DNA of 63,141 nucleotides from an uncultured Acidobacteriia bacterium (lineage in GTDB: Bacteria > Acidobacteriota > Terriglobia > Bryobacterales > Bryobacteraceae): NCBI GenBank assembly GCA_903923395.1, contig CAIXXM010000054.1, forward strand, positions 1-63,141. Direction: 5' to 3'. The translations under genes and the position numbers were made by a program. The notes under the pieces are model-generated. The model ran no database searches and had not been told where the DNA came from. It was given only the letters and a program-made list of their open reading frames with translations. Positions 26,317 to 33,968 of this stretch are shown piece by piece. Each line of letters starts with the position of its first letter. The stretch's first letter is position 1.

Positions 26317-27665
26317 AACGGATCATCGCTTTCTCCGCACTCACCGCTCTTGCGCTGGTCTCCGCCATGACAGCGCAGGGGCCGGATATCACCACCTGGG
26401 TCAAGAGCTTTGGCGGGAAACCCAAGCTCGCCGTCATTGACTTCCGCGGCGCAGGCTCACAGGATTTCATGGCCGCCTTCAACTCCACGCTGTTCAATGA
26501 TTTGAAAAGCTCCGGCCTGTTCGAACTGGTCCCGAAAGGGATGCTGCCTCTGAATAATCCGCAGCGGCCGGAAGACTTCCGCCCGGTGGATGGCAACGGT
26601 CTGGCACTGGCCGATTGGGCGAAACCCGCCGCAAGCGCCTCCCACTTGGCCTTCGGTTACACCGCCGCAGCCGGGGGAGCCCTCGCGCTTTACGGCTACC
26701 TCGATGACGTCCGCCAGCAGAATCCGCAATCCGCCCAGCTGTTTGGCAAGAGATATGCAGGGTCTTTGGATAATGCCGGTGCCATCAAGGTGGCTCATGA
26801 ATACGCGAATGACATCATCACGCAGTTCGGCGGCACGGGTTCGCTGCTTGGCAGCCGGATCTACTTTGTCTCCAACCGCGGCAGCGCGAAAGGCAACTGG
26901 GAGATTTGGGTGATGGACTGGGACGGCAACAACGCGAAACAACTCACCAAACTGGGCGCTTTGACCAGCATGCCGAATATTTCCCCGGACGGCACGAAGC
27001 TCGCTTTCACCACCTGGGCTTACGGCCAGCCGCGCATTGAACTGATCAGCACCACCACCGGGCGCCGCCTGAACTTCTACAACCAGGAAGCTTCCCTGAA
27101 TGCCAATGTGAGCTTCACTCCGGATGGCAAACAGATCTACTACAGCTCCACCGCCAACGAAAGTCTGCCGCAGATCTATGTGGCCAATGCCGATGGCGGC
27201 GGCTTTAAGCGCGTCTCCCACCGGAATGCCATCGAAGTGGAGCCCAAGGTCAACCCGAAAAACCCCGGCCAGTTGCTCATCGTCTCCGGCCCCGGCCACC
27301 AGCAGATCTATTCCATGACCTCCGAGGGTCTGAATGTGGAACGCGTGACCAACGGCGAAGGCGAAGCATCCAATCCGTCGTGGCATCCTGACGGGCAGCA
27401 TTTTGCATTCGCCTGGACGCGCGGTTATGCCACGGGTAATTTCAATATCTTTGTGATGGATATCGGCACGAAGCAATATGTGCAGCTCACACACAGTGAG
27501 GGCCGGAATGAGAATCCAACGTGGGCTCCGGACGGGCGGCACATCGTGTTTACATCGAACCGTTCCGGGCGTCCGCAGATCTACAGCATGCTCGCCGATG
27601 GCACAGAGGTGCGGCAACTCACCAATCAAGGCGATAATAAGTTTCCAGTCTGGGGAGTACAGTGA
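26313..27665 (+). CDS. tolB: TolB, periplasmic beta-propeller protein
   Basis: 450 aa with a signal peptide (IIAFSALTALALVSAMTAQ). An N-terminal alpha/beta domain (about 30-180, KLAVIDFRGAG) precedes a six-bladed propeller with WD40-like TolB repeats: NISPDGTKLAFTT, SFTPDGKQIYYSS, SWHPDGQHFAFAW, TWAPDGRHIVFTS. It links TolA to the lipoprotein Pal at the outer membrane. Its ATG overlaps the tolA stop by 4 bp. Confidence 0.94.
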   Translation: MKRIIAFSALTALALVSAMTAQGPDITTWVKSFGGKPKLAVIDFRGAGSQDFMAAFNSTLFNDLKSSGLFELVPKGMLPLNNPQRPEDFRPVDGNGLALADWAKPAASASHLAFGYTAAAGGALALYGYLDDVRQQNPQSAQLFGKRYAGSLDNAGAIKVAHEYANDIITQFGGTGSLLGSRIYFVSNRGSAKGNWEIWVMDWDGNNAKQLTKLGALTSMPNISPDGTKLAFTTWAYGQPRIELISTTTGRRLNFYNQEASLNANVSFTPDGKQIYYSSTANESLPQIYVANADGGGFKRVSHRNAIEVEPKVNPKNPGQLLIVSGPGHQQIYSMTSEGLNVERVTNGEGEASNPSWHPDGQHFAFAWTRGYATGNFNIFVMDIGTKQYVQLTHSEGRNENPTWAPDGRHIVFTSNRSGRPQIYSMLADGTEVRQLTNQGDNKFPVWGVQ

Positions 27666-28498
27666 ATATGAAAATGACGAATCCGAGACAGATCTTGAGC
27701 CCCAAGCGGGCAATGTTCGCGACAGCCATTTTGCTGTCGCTGTTGGCAGTAAATTGCGGCGGCGGAAAAAAGCCATCTGGCGCAACGGCTCCAGTCTCCA
27801 CACCGGTCGCCAAGACGACTGAAGCTCCAGCCACCATTCCTTCACAGAAGCCTGTGATCGCCTCCTTCGCCGTGGAACCCACTGTGATTGAACGCGGCCA
27901 ATCCGCCGTGCTCCGGTGGTCGGTGACCGGCGCAGCGGAAGTCCAGATCGATAACGGCGTCGGCACCGTGCCCGCCACCGGCAACCGCCGCGTCATCCCT
28001 GCGGAATCCACCACTTATAAATTGACCGCAACCGGCCCCGGCGGGGACGTCAGCGCCACGGCGACCGTCACCGTGACCGCTCCCCCAGAGCCGCCTGCCC
28101 GCCCCGTGACCAACACGAACACCAACAAGGGCACGCTCGAAAGCCGCGTCGCCAGTGATCTGCAGGATGCCTACTTCGATTACGACTCGAACAACATCCG
28201 CGATGACGCCCGCGCTTCCCTGACCCACGATGCCGAAGCGCTCAAGAAGATCTTTGCCGACTTCCCCAACGCCAGCATCAACCTCGAAGGCCACTGCGAC
28301 GAGCGCGGTTCCGCCGAATACAACCTCGGCCTGGGCGACCGCCGCTCCACCGCCGCCCGCGACTTCCTCACCCAGCTCGGCGTGCCGGTAGACCGCATCA
28401 AAACCATCAGTTACGGCAAGGAGCGCCCCTCCTGCACGGACTCCAACGAAAGCTGCTGGCAGCGCAACCGCCGGGCTCACTTCTCCGCAGGGAACTAA
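27662..28498 (+). CDS. pal: Pal, peptidoglycan-associated lipoprotein with an added Ig-like domain
   Basis: 278 aa from GTG 27662, overlapping the tolB stop as GTGA; ATG 27668 or 27674 are alternatives. The signal peptide ends in LLAVNCGGG, a lipobox with the lipidated Cys. The C-terminal OmpA-like domain (about 160-275) has LEGHCDERGSAEYNLGLGDRR and ends QRNRRAHF; it binds diaminopimelate peptidoglycan. Between these sits an Ig-like beta domain (about 60-135: ASFAVEPTVIERGQSAVLRWSV), an extra seen in some acidobacterial proteins and absent from the standard Pal of about 170 aa. It anchors the outer membrane to the cell wall. Confidence 0.92.
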   Translation: MNMKMTNPRQILSPKRAMFATAILLSLLAVNCGGGKKPSGATAPVSTPVAKTTEAPATIPSQKPVIASFAVEPTVIERGQSAVLRWSVTGAAEVQIDNGVGTVPATGNRRVIPAESTTYKLTATGPGGDVSATATVTVTAPPEPPARPVTNTNTNKGTLESRVASDLQDAYFDYDSNNIRDDARASLTHDAEALKKIFADFPNASINLEGHCDERGSAEYNLGLGDRRSTAARDFLTQLGVPVDRIKTISYGKERPSCTDSNESCWQRNRRAHFSAGN

Positions 28499-28501
28499 GA
28501 C

Positions 28502-29383
28502 ATGAAGACACTTCTCACCATCACTCTCGCGGCGCTGCTGTTGCCGGGCGCAAGCTTCGGGGCAGCCAGCAAGGAAATGCAGGAACTGCAACGCGATGTG
28601 GCGCAGTTGCAGGAACAGGTCCGCACGCTGCAAAGCACGGTGGATAAGCAGAACGGCACCATCGTGGAACTGCTGCACCAGTTGCAGGAATCGAATGCCC
28701 GCACGGTAGCCGCACTGAACCAGCTCAGCGGCACTGCGCTCGAAAAGCTCGGCTCACAGATCCAAAGGGGTCTGGAGCCGATGAACCGCGTGCCAACCGA
28801 GGTTCGGAACGTGCAGAACGACACCACGGAGCTCAAGGCCCAGGTCAGCGAACTCACTGTGACCATGAACAAGATCATGCAGCAGTTGAATGACGTGAAC
28901 AACTCCATCAAGGTCTTGCAGGCACCACCCGCTGCACCGCCTGCCTCCGCCAACACACCCCCGCCCCCGCCGCCTGCCTCCACCCTCTGGAGCAACGCGC
29001 GCCGGGATTACAGCGGTGGCAAGATGGATCTCGCCCTCTCCGGCTTCCAGGACTTCCTGAAGTACTATCCGACCGACCCGATGGCCTCACAAGCGCAGTT
29101 CTTCGTGGGCCAGATTCACTACTCGATGGTGCAGTATGACGTGGCCGCGCAGGATTTCGATGCTGTGGTGGAGCGTTATCCCGAAAATGAAGTCACCTCA
29201 CAGGCGCAGTTCATGAAGGCCAAGAGCCTGGTGCAATCCGGCAAGAAGCCGGAAGGCATCAAGGAATACAAGGCCGTGGTCTCGAAGTACCCCGGCTCAG
29301 AAGCTGCCAAGCAGGCGACGGAACAATTGAAGGCCCTGGGCGCACTGCCCGCGGCCAAAGCCCCGGTGAAGAAGAAGCGCTAA
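28502..29383 (+). CDS. cpoB: CpoB/YbgF-like coiled-coil TPR protein
   Basis: 293 aa with a signal peptide (LLTITLAALLLPGASFG). A long coiled coil (about 22-135) begins KEMQELQRDVAQLQEQVRTLQ. A Pro/Ala linker follows, then TPR repeats (about 165-280) with LSGFQDFLKYYPTDPMASQAQFFVGQ and EYKAVVSKYPGSEAAKQATEQL. CpoB couples peptidoglycan synthesis to Tol-Pal constriction at division. It is the last gene of the tol operon and overlaps the convergent gene by 4 bp. Confidence 0.9.
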   Translation: MKTLLTITLAALLLPGASFGAASKEMQELQRDVAQLQEQVRTLQSTVDKQNGTIVELLHQLQESNARTVAALNQLSGTALEKLGSQIQRGLEPMNRVPTEVRNVQNDTTELKAQVSELTVTMNKIMQQLNDVNNSIKVLQAPPAAPPASANTPPPPPPASTLWSNARRDYSGGKMDLALSGFQDFLKYYPTDPMASQAQFFVGQIHYSMVQYDVAAQDFDAVVERYPENEVTSQAQFMKAKSLVQSGKKPEGIKEYKAVVSKYPGSEAAKQATEQLKALGALPAAKAPVKKKR

Positions 29384-29673
29384 CTCTTCCGCAACCGCTT
29401 TTCTTCCTGTTTCACGAACATCGGCATCAATCGGGCTTCGATCCAGGCAAACGCCGCGTCGAGGCCCGATTGTGCATAGACCCTGCCCAACTCCGCCTCC
29501 ACCGCGCTCGGCTCCCCCACCGAATTCAGGAACTGGTTCGACGTCATCCGGATGAACTTCGGCGCGTCAATCGCCCCATCTTCCCGCAAGATCTTTGCGC
29601 GGGCATACAGCGCCAGCACGGCATCCCCCACCCAAGCCTGTTCCAGCAGCAGTTTCTGTCTTTCCGAAGCCAT
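29380..29673 (-). CDS. Small RNase III-fold protein (mini-III-like), no dsRNA-binding domain
   Basis: 97 aa. EQAWVGDAVLALYARAKIL matches the first signature of ribonuclease III domains, including the GDAVL core, and VEAELGRVYAQSG fits the second region that normally supplies the metal-binding Glu. No dsRNA-binding domain is present, and it is shorter than the usual mini-III (about 130 aa). It could process rRNA precursors as mini-III does, or be a degenerate remnant. It overlaps the 3' end of cpoB and is divergent from the DUF2157 gene. The assignment rests on two motifs. Confidence 0.5.
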   Translation of the reverse strand: MASERQKLLLEQAWVGDAVLALYARAKILREDGAIDAPKFIRMTSNQFLNSVGEPSAVEAELGRVYAQSGLDAAFAWIEARLMPMFVKQEEKRLRKS

Positions 29674-29695
29674 TTTGCGATAGTCTTTCTAGTTA

Positions 29696-30787
29696 TTGGA
29701 ACACTGGCGCAAGAGTCTTGACCGCTGGAGCGCAGCCGGCCTGATCGACGCCGAAACCGCCAGCCGCATCACCGCCTACGAAGCCGCCGTCACCCCTGCC
29801 GCAAAACTCGAATGGCCCGTGCTCGCATCGCTGATCTTCGGCGGCATCGCCCTCGGCGCGGGAATCCTCCTGCTGGTCGCCTCCCACTGGAGCGGACTCA
29901 GCCCTGCGGAGCGCTTCGGCATCGTAATGGCGATGGTGGCGCTGCTCCACGCCGGCGGAATCTTCGCCTCCGATTCCGCGGGTTTCCGCTCGGCGTTCCA
30001 TGCTCTCGGCACTATCGCCTGCGGAGCCGGAATCTTTCTCGCCCTCGATATCTTCCATGTCAGCTCCATGACGCACGGCGTGACGCTCTGGGCTCTTGGC
30101 GCAGCCTTCGCCTGGTGGCTGCTGCGTGACACGCCGCAAACCATTCTGGTCGCGTGCCTGGCACCGGCAGCCTTTTCCGCAGAAGCGGCAAACCTCTTCC
30201 CGCACCCGTTCTACACTGCCTGGGAATTCAAGTGGCACGCCGAATGGATGGTGATGACGTCCCTGGTCTACATTTCCGCGGTGCTGCCGAACCGTGCTTC
30301 CAACGCGCGGCGCGCCCTGGTTTGGATCGGCTCCATCCTACTGCTGCCCGCCTGTCTATCCGTCGCCCTGGCAAGCGAAACCCCGCCCACCGCTTTGGTA
30401 CTCACCGGGGCCGCCGCATCCTTCGGCAAGGCATGGCTGTTGCGGCGCGAAGAGTGCTGGGTCAACCTGCTCTTCGTCTGCTGGAGCATCACCGCCGCGT
30501 TACTCCCGCACCATGCCGGAATCATCGTCTTCGCCGTTTACGGAGGCGCCGCTGCCGGTCTGGTCTGGTGGGGCATAGGGGAAGCCCGGCCCGAACGCAT
30601 CAACCTCGGCATCGCCGGCTTCGCGCTCACCGTGGTCTGCTTCTACGTCACCAGCCTGATGGACACCGCACTCCGCTCCGGCGGGCTCATTGGACTCGGC
30701 ATCCTGCTGCTCGCCGGCGGCTGGTTCCTCGAACGCGCACGGCGTCACTTCCTGTCACGGATGACAAGACCGGAGCAGGAGTCATGA
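29696..30787 (+). CDS. DUF2157 membrane protein
   Basis: 363 aa from TTG 29696. The soluble N-terminus (WRKSLDRWSAAGLIDAETASRITAYEA) is the DUF2157 signature. About nine hydrophobic helices follow from LASLIFGGIALGAGILLLVASHW. The function is unknown. The next gene starts inside its stop codon (ATGA), and that partner is a small GDYxxLxY-type protein; the two families often occur together in bacteria. Confidence 0.8.
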   Translation: MEHWRKSLDRWSAAGLIDAETASRITAYEAAVTPAAKLEWPVLASLIFGGIALGAGILLLVASHWSGLSPAERFGIVMAMVALLHAGGIFASDSAGFRSAFHALGTIACGAGIFLALDIFHVSSMTHGVTLWALGAAFAWWLLRDTPQTILVACLAPAAFSAEAANLFPHPFYTAWEFKWHAEWMVMTSLVYISAVLPNRASNARRALVWIGSILLLPACLSVALASETPPTALVLTGAAASFGKAWLLRREECWVNLLFVCWSITAALLPHHAGIIVFAVYGGAAAGLVWWGIGEARPERINLGIAGFALTVVCFYVTSLMDTALRSGGLIGLGILLLAGGWFLERARRHFLSRMTRPEQES

Positions 30788-31242
30788 AATTCTCCCCGCG
30801 CTCGACCGGCATCCTCCTGCTGGTGGTTCATCTGCTTTTGGTGGCTTGCATCGGCTTGCAATACGCTTACGACAAAGCCACACTGCCGCGCGTGTGGGTA
30901 AAAGTGCTTTGGACCAAAAACCCGGGCGGCTATGTGACACTCCGCCCCTGCCCTGTCACCGCACCCTACGGCAAGACCTTCCGCGCCCCCGTGCGCCTGA
31001 AGATCACGCCACAAGGGCTGGTTGCGGAGCCCGGCACCCGCGGGGACCGCGTGGAAGTCATGCGGGATGGCACACAGCCCGTACCCTGCCTTTACGGCAC
31101 CATGCCGTTCTATGCCGGTGACGCCGGAAGGATTCCCGCCGGCCGCGAGATTTGGGCGGAATACCTGATTCCCCGCAACGCAGACCCGCGCCCCCTGCGT
31201 CTGGGAGTGAAGGAACCGCAGGGCGTAGTACCCATCGAGTAG
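30784..31242 (+). CDS. GDYxxLxY-like small membrane-anchored protein
   Basis: 152 aa from ATG 30784, which overlaps the preceding stop. One N-terminal membrane helix (GILLLVVHLLLVACIGLQYAY) is followed by a periplasmic domain. By position and architecture it is the usual partner of DUF2157 proteins, although the GDYxxLxY motif itself is not clear (REIWAEYLIP is the nearest). A longer open frame upstream in this phase runs through the DUF2157 gene and is a shadow. Function is unknown. Confidence 0.6.
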   Translation: MKFSPRSTGILLLVVHLLLVACIGLQYAYDKATLPRVWVKVLWTKNPGGYVTLRPCPVTAPYGKTFRAPVRLKITPQGLVAEPGTRGDRVEVMRDGTQPVPCLYGTMPFYAGDAGRIPAGREIWAEYLIPRNADPRPLRLGVKEPQGVVPIE

Positions 31243-31317
31243 CACTCCACTTGCCCGGTCTTGAGGAATTCGTTATCCTCAAAGCACTTCAGGTATCCCT
31301 TTTCTTCGGAGGAAAAG

Positions 31318-32871
31318 ATGAAATCCGTCATCACCCCGGCTCGTGCGGGCGCATTCGTGCTTTTTGTCAGCGCTGCATCTCTTCTGGCCCAGTTCATCAA
31401 CCTCACCCCCATCTGGACGGGCTATGGACGTGACCCGCAACACTCGGCGCTCTCTGCCGTGGCCGCCCAGCCGTTGAACCGCATCAAGTGGAAGACCCCG
31501 GTGGATGAAAACATCATCACGGGCGAAGTTGGGGCGCACTACGGCAGCATCACCATCACGCCCAGCAACCTCGTGATGGTCCCCGTGCGACTCTACGGCA
31601 CCAACACTTTTGCGATGCGCGCGATCGACGGCAGAACAGCCTCCGGCACCAACCCAACACCTGTCTTCACGCTCACCAGCGATTACGTACTGCCCAATTC
31701 CCCGGACTGGATTCCCAGCTTCAGCGGCGTGTTGACCATCCGCAACCGCTTCTACTATCCCGGCGCGGGCGGAACGGTCTACTATGTCGATAACCCCGAC
31801 GGCCACAGCGGCAACAGCCCCACGGGACAGATTTCCTTCCTCGGCAACAGCACCTATACCGGCAACAAATCCACCTATGATTCCTGCCTGAAGGTCGCCT
31901 CCCCCATTACGGCGGACCGCTCCGGCAACATCTTCTTCGCCTACCGCGCGGAATGCAGCCTCCCCGGCGGCCTGACCAGCGGCATCGCTCGCATCTCCTA
32001 CTCCGGCGCAGGTTCTTATGTCACCGCGTCCACAGCTTCCGCCGGCAACAGTTCCGTGGTGGCCTTGAACTCCGGCCCGGCTCTGAGCAATGACCAGAAG
32101 ACGCTCTACTTCGTCACCTCCAACGGCGGCTTCAACTCCAACGGCTACCTGGTTTCCGTCAACGCAACCAGCATGGCGCCCATCGCCAAGGTGTTCCTGA
32201 AAGACCCCCAAACCGGCGGCGGCGCGAGTCTCTACGATGACGGCAGCGCCTCCCCGATGGTTGGCCCCGATGGCGACGTCTACTACGGCGTGGTGGAACA
32301 ATATTGCTGCGACCAGCGCAATGACCGCGGCTGGATGCTGCACTACAGCGCGGATTTGTCGACCACCAAGATCCCCGGCGGCTTCGGCTGGGATGATACC
32401 GCTTCCGTGGTTCCCGCCACCGCGGTCCCCGGCTACACTGGCACGTCGAAATATCTCCTGCTGATGAAGTACAACAACTACGCAGACTTCACTTACGGCG
32501 ACGGCACCAACAAAGTTGCCGTGGTGGACCCCAATGCTTCTCAGGCCGATCCCTATTCCCCCAGCGTCCAGACCATGAAGGAAGTGATCACAATTCTCGG
32601 CGTCACCCCAGACACTAACTTTACGGGCACAAAGCCGAACGCCGTGAAGGAATGGTGCATCAACTCCGCCGCCATTGACCCAATCTCCAAAGCCGGGATG
32701 GTGAACAGCGAAGACGGCGTTCTCTACTGGTGGGACTTCACCACCAACAGCTTCACGCAACGTATCCGCCTGACTGCGGGCGTGGCGGAATCTTATACCC
32801 CGACAGTCATCGGACCCGATGGCACCGTCTATGCCATTAATGATCAAGTTCTCTTCGCGGTGGGAAGGTAA
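31318..32871 (+). CDS. Secreted PQQ-like/beta-propeller repeat protein
   Basis: 517 aa from ATG 31318 with GGAGG 6 nt upstream; the longer frame from 31261 is not supported. The signal peptide ends near ASLLAQF. Repeated segments such as PIWTGYGRDPQHSALS, SGIARISYSGAG, GPALSNDQKTLYFVTSNGG and GPDGTVYAINDQVLFAVG resemble PQQ-type or quinoprotein-like propeller blades, but the tryptophan docking motif is weak, so cofactor binding is doubtful. It is probably extracellular. A PEP-CTERM gene begins 5 bp after it, suggesting a co-exported pair. Confidence 0.65.
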   Translation: MKSVITPARAGAFVLFVSAASLLAQFINLTPIWTGYGRDPQHSALSAVAAQPLNRIKWKTPVDENIITGEVGAHYGSITITPSNLVMVPVRLYGTNTFAMRAIDGRTASGTNPTPVFTLTSDYVLPNSPDWIPSFSGVLTIRNRFYYPGAGGTVYYVDNPDGHSGNSPTGQISFLGNSTYTGNKSTYDSCLKVASPITADRSGNIFFAYRAECSLPGGLTSGIARISYSGAGSYVTASTASAGNSSVVALNSGPALSNDQKTLYFVTSNGGFNSNGYLVSVNATSMAPIAKVFLKDPQTGGGASLYDDGSASPMVGPDGDVYYGVVEQYCCDQRNDRGWMLHYSADLSTTKIPGGFGWDDTASVVPATAVPGYTGTSKYLLLMKYNNYADFTYGDGTNKVAVVDPNASQADPYSPSVQTMKEVITILGVTPDTNFTGTKPNAVKEWCINSAAIDPISKAGMVNSEDGVLYWWDFTTNSFTQRIRLTAGVAESYTPTVIGPDGTVYAINDQVLFAVGR

Positions 32872-32875
32872 TCCA

Positions 32876-33457
32876 ATGAAAACGCTCTTATTGCTCCTCG
32901 CGGCAACTCTGCCCATGGCGGCCAGCACAGTCACCCTCACCGGTGCGCAATACACCACCGACGGCTTTACGTTTATCGATGCAAGCTCACTCTCCCCGGT
33001 CTACGTGCCGTCTGGAACCGTCGAGGTAGCCTTTATCGGAACCATCACCAATACGGACCCCGATCACAGTCTCTATCTGAACGACCAGTCCGCAGCCTCG
33101 CTTTCCTCCGGCCTCACCCTGGATACCAACTATTTCTTCAACACCGCAGGAGGAACGCTCGATGCCTCGGGCACCAGTGACTTCGACCACTACACCGGGG
33201 GCATCTTCGGCATATTTCTGGATGCCGGTCTCGCAAACGGCACTTACACCGGAACTTACAGCGTGCTGGGTGGTCTGGACGACACCTCCACGGACCTGGT
33301 GGGTTCCGTGCAGAACTTCTCCATCGTTGTGACCCCGGAACCCGGCACATGGGCGCTGCTCTTTTCCGCCCTTGGTGCGACTGCGCTGCTGCGCAAGCGC
33401 CTTGAATCCAACCAGCCAGGAATGCTGGATCATGAGTCGAATCGCCCCCCGGTTTGA
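32876..33457 (+). CDS. PEP-CTERM sorting-domain protein
   Basis: 193 aa from ATG 32876. The signal peptide (TLLLLLAATLPMAAS) is followed by a beta-rich Ser/Thr/Asp region and the C-terminal sorting signal TPEPGTWALLFSALGATALLRKR: PEP motif, hydrophobic helix, basic end. Such proteins are cut by an exosortase and displayed or released with exopolysaccharide. A 15-residue tail follows the basic end, which is atypical, and it overlaps the next gene by 26 bp. No exosortase is in the window. Confidence 0.88.
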   Translation: MKTLLLLLAATLPMAASTVTLTGAQYTTDGFTFIDASSLSPVYVPSGTVEVAFIGTITNTDPDHSLYLNDQSAASLSSGLTLDTNYFFNTAGGTLDASGTSDFDHYTGGIFGIFLDAGLANGTYTGTYSVLGGLDDTSTDLVGSVQNFSIVVTPEPGTWALLFSALGATALLRKRLESNQPGMLDHESNRPPV

Positions 33458-33968
33458 GAGCAACTGGTTTGAGCGCAAGTTCAAATTCAACTTTCCACTG
33501 GAGCACTTTCCAAACCTCTGCGCGCGGCTGGCAGGCACTCCCGCACGACTGCTGGACCTGATCCAGGGCACAGCACCGGAAGTTCTGACCGCGAAGCCAG
33601 ACGGCAAATGGTCCATACAGGAACAGATCGGCCACCTGCTGGATATGGAACCGCTGTGGCTCGCCCGTGTGGAAGATTTCCTGCAACCCGGCCGCACGCT
33701 GACCCCGGCTGATCTCAGCAACAGCAAGACTCACGCGGCGAATCACAACACCCGCCTGCCGCAGGACCTGATCCGCGAATTCCGCTCCGCCCGCACCTGC
33801 CTGCTGGCCCGCGTGGAATCGCTCCCGCCCAACGGCATCGGGCAAACCCTGCTTCACCCCAGGCTCCAACAGCCCATGCGCCTGATCGACCATCTCTCCT
33901 TCGTGGCCGACCATGACGACCATCACATCGCCAGAATCCAGGAGTTGCTCAGCTCGACACCTTCTTGA
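33432..33968 (+). CDS. DinB-family protein
   Basis: 178 aa from ATG 33432, which lies inside the end of the PEP-CTERM gene. It has the four-helix DinB/YfiT-like layout, with possible metal-binding His in QIGHLLDMEPLW and in FVADHDDHHIARIQELL. Members are thiol-dependent or metal-dependent transferases in detoxification; the role here is unknown. The 3' end overlaps the convergent kinase gene by 20 bp. Confidence 0.78.
   Translation: MSRIAPRFESNWFERKFKFNFPLEHFPNLCARLAGTPARLLDLIQGTAPEVLTAKPDGKWSIQEQIGHLLDMEPLWLARVEDFLQPGRTLTPADLSNSKTHAANHNTRLPQDLIREFRSARTCLLARVESLPPNGIGQTLLHPRLQQPMRLIDHLSFVADHDDHHIARIQELLSSTPS

Noticed and set aside
31279-32958. 559-codon minus-strand open frame
   Set aside because: It is antisense to the propeller protein with Val/Gly/Asp-rich shadow composition. 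The plus strand has a signal peptide and strong ribosome-binding site.
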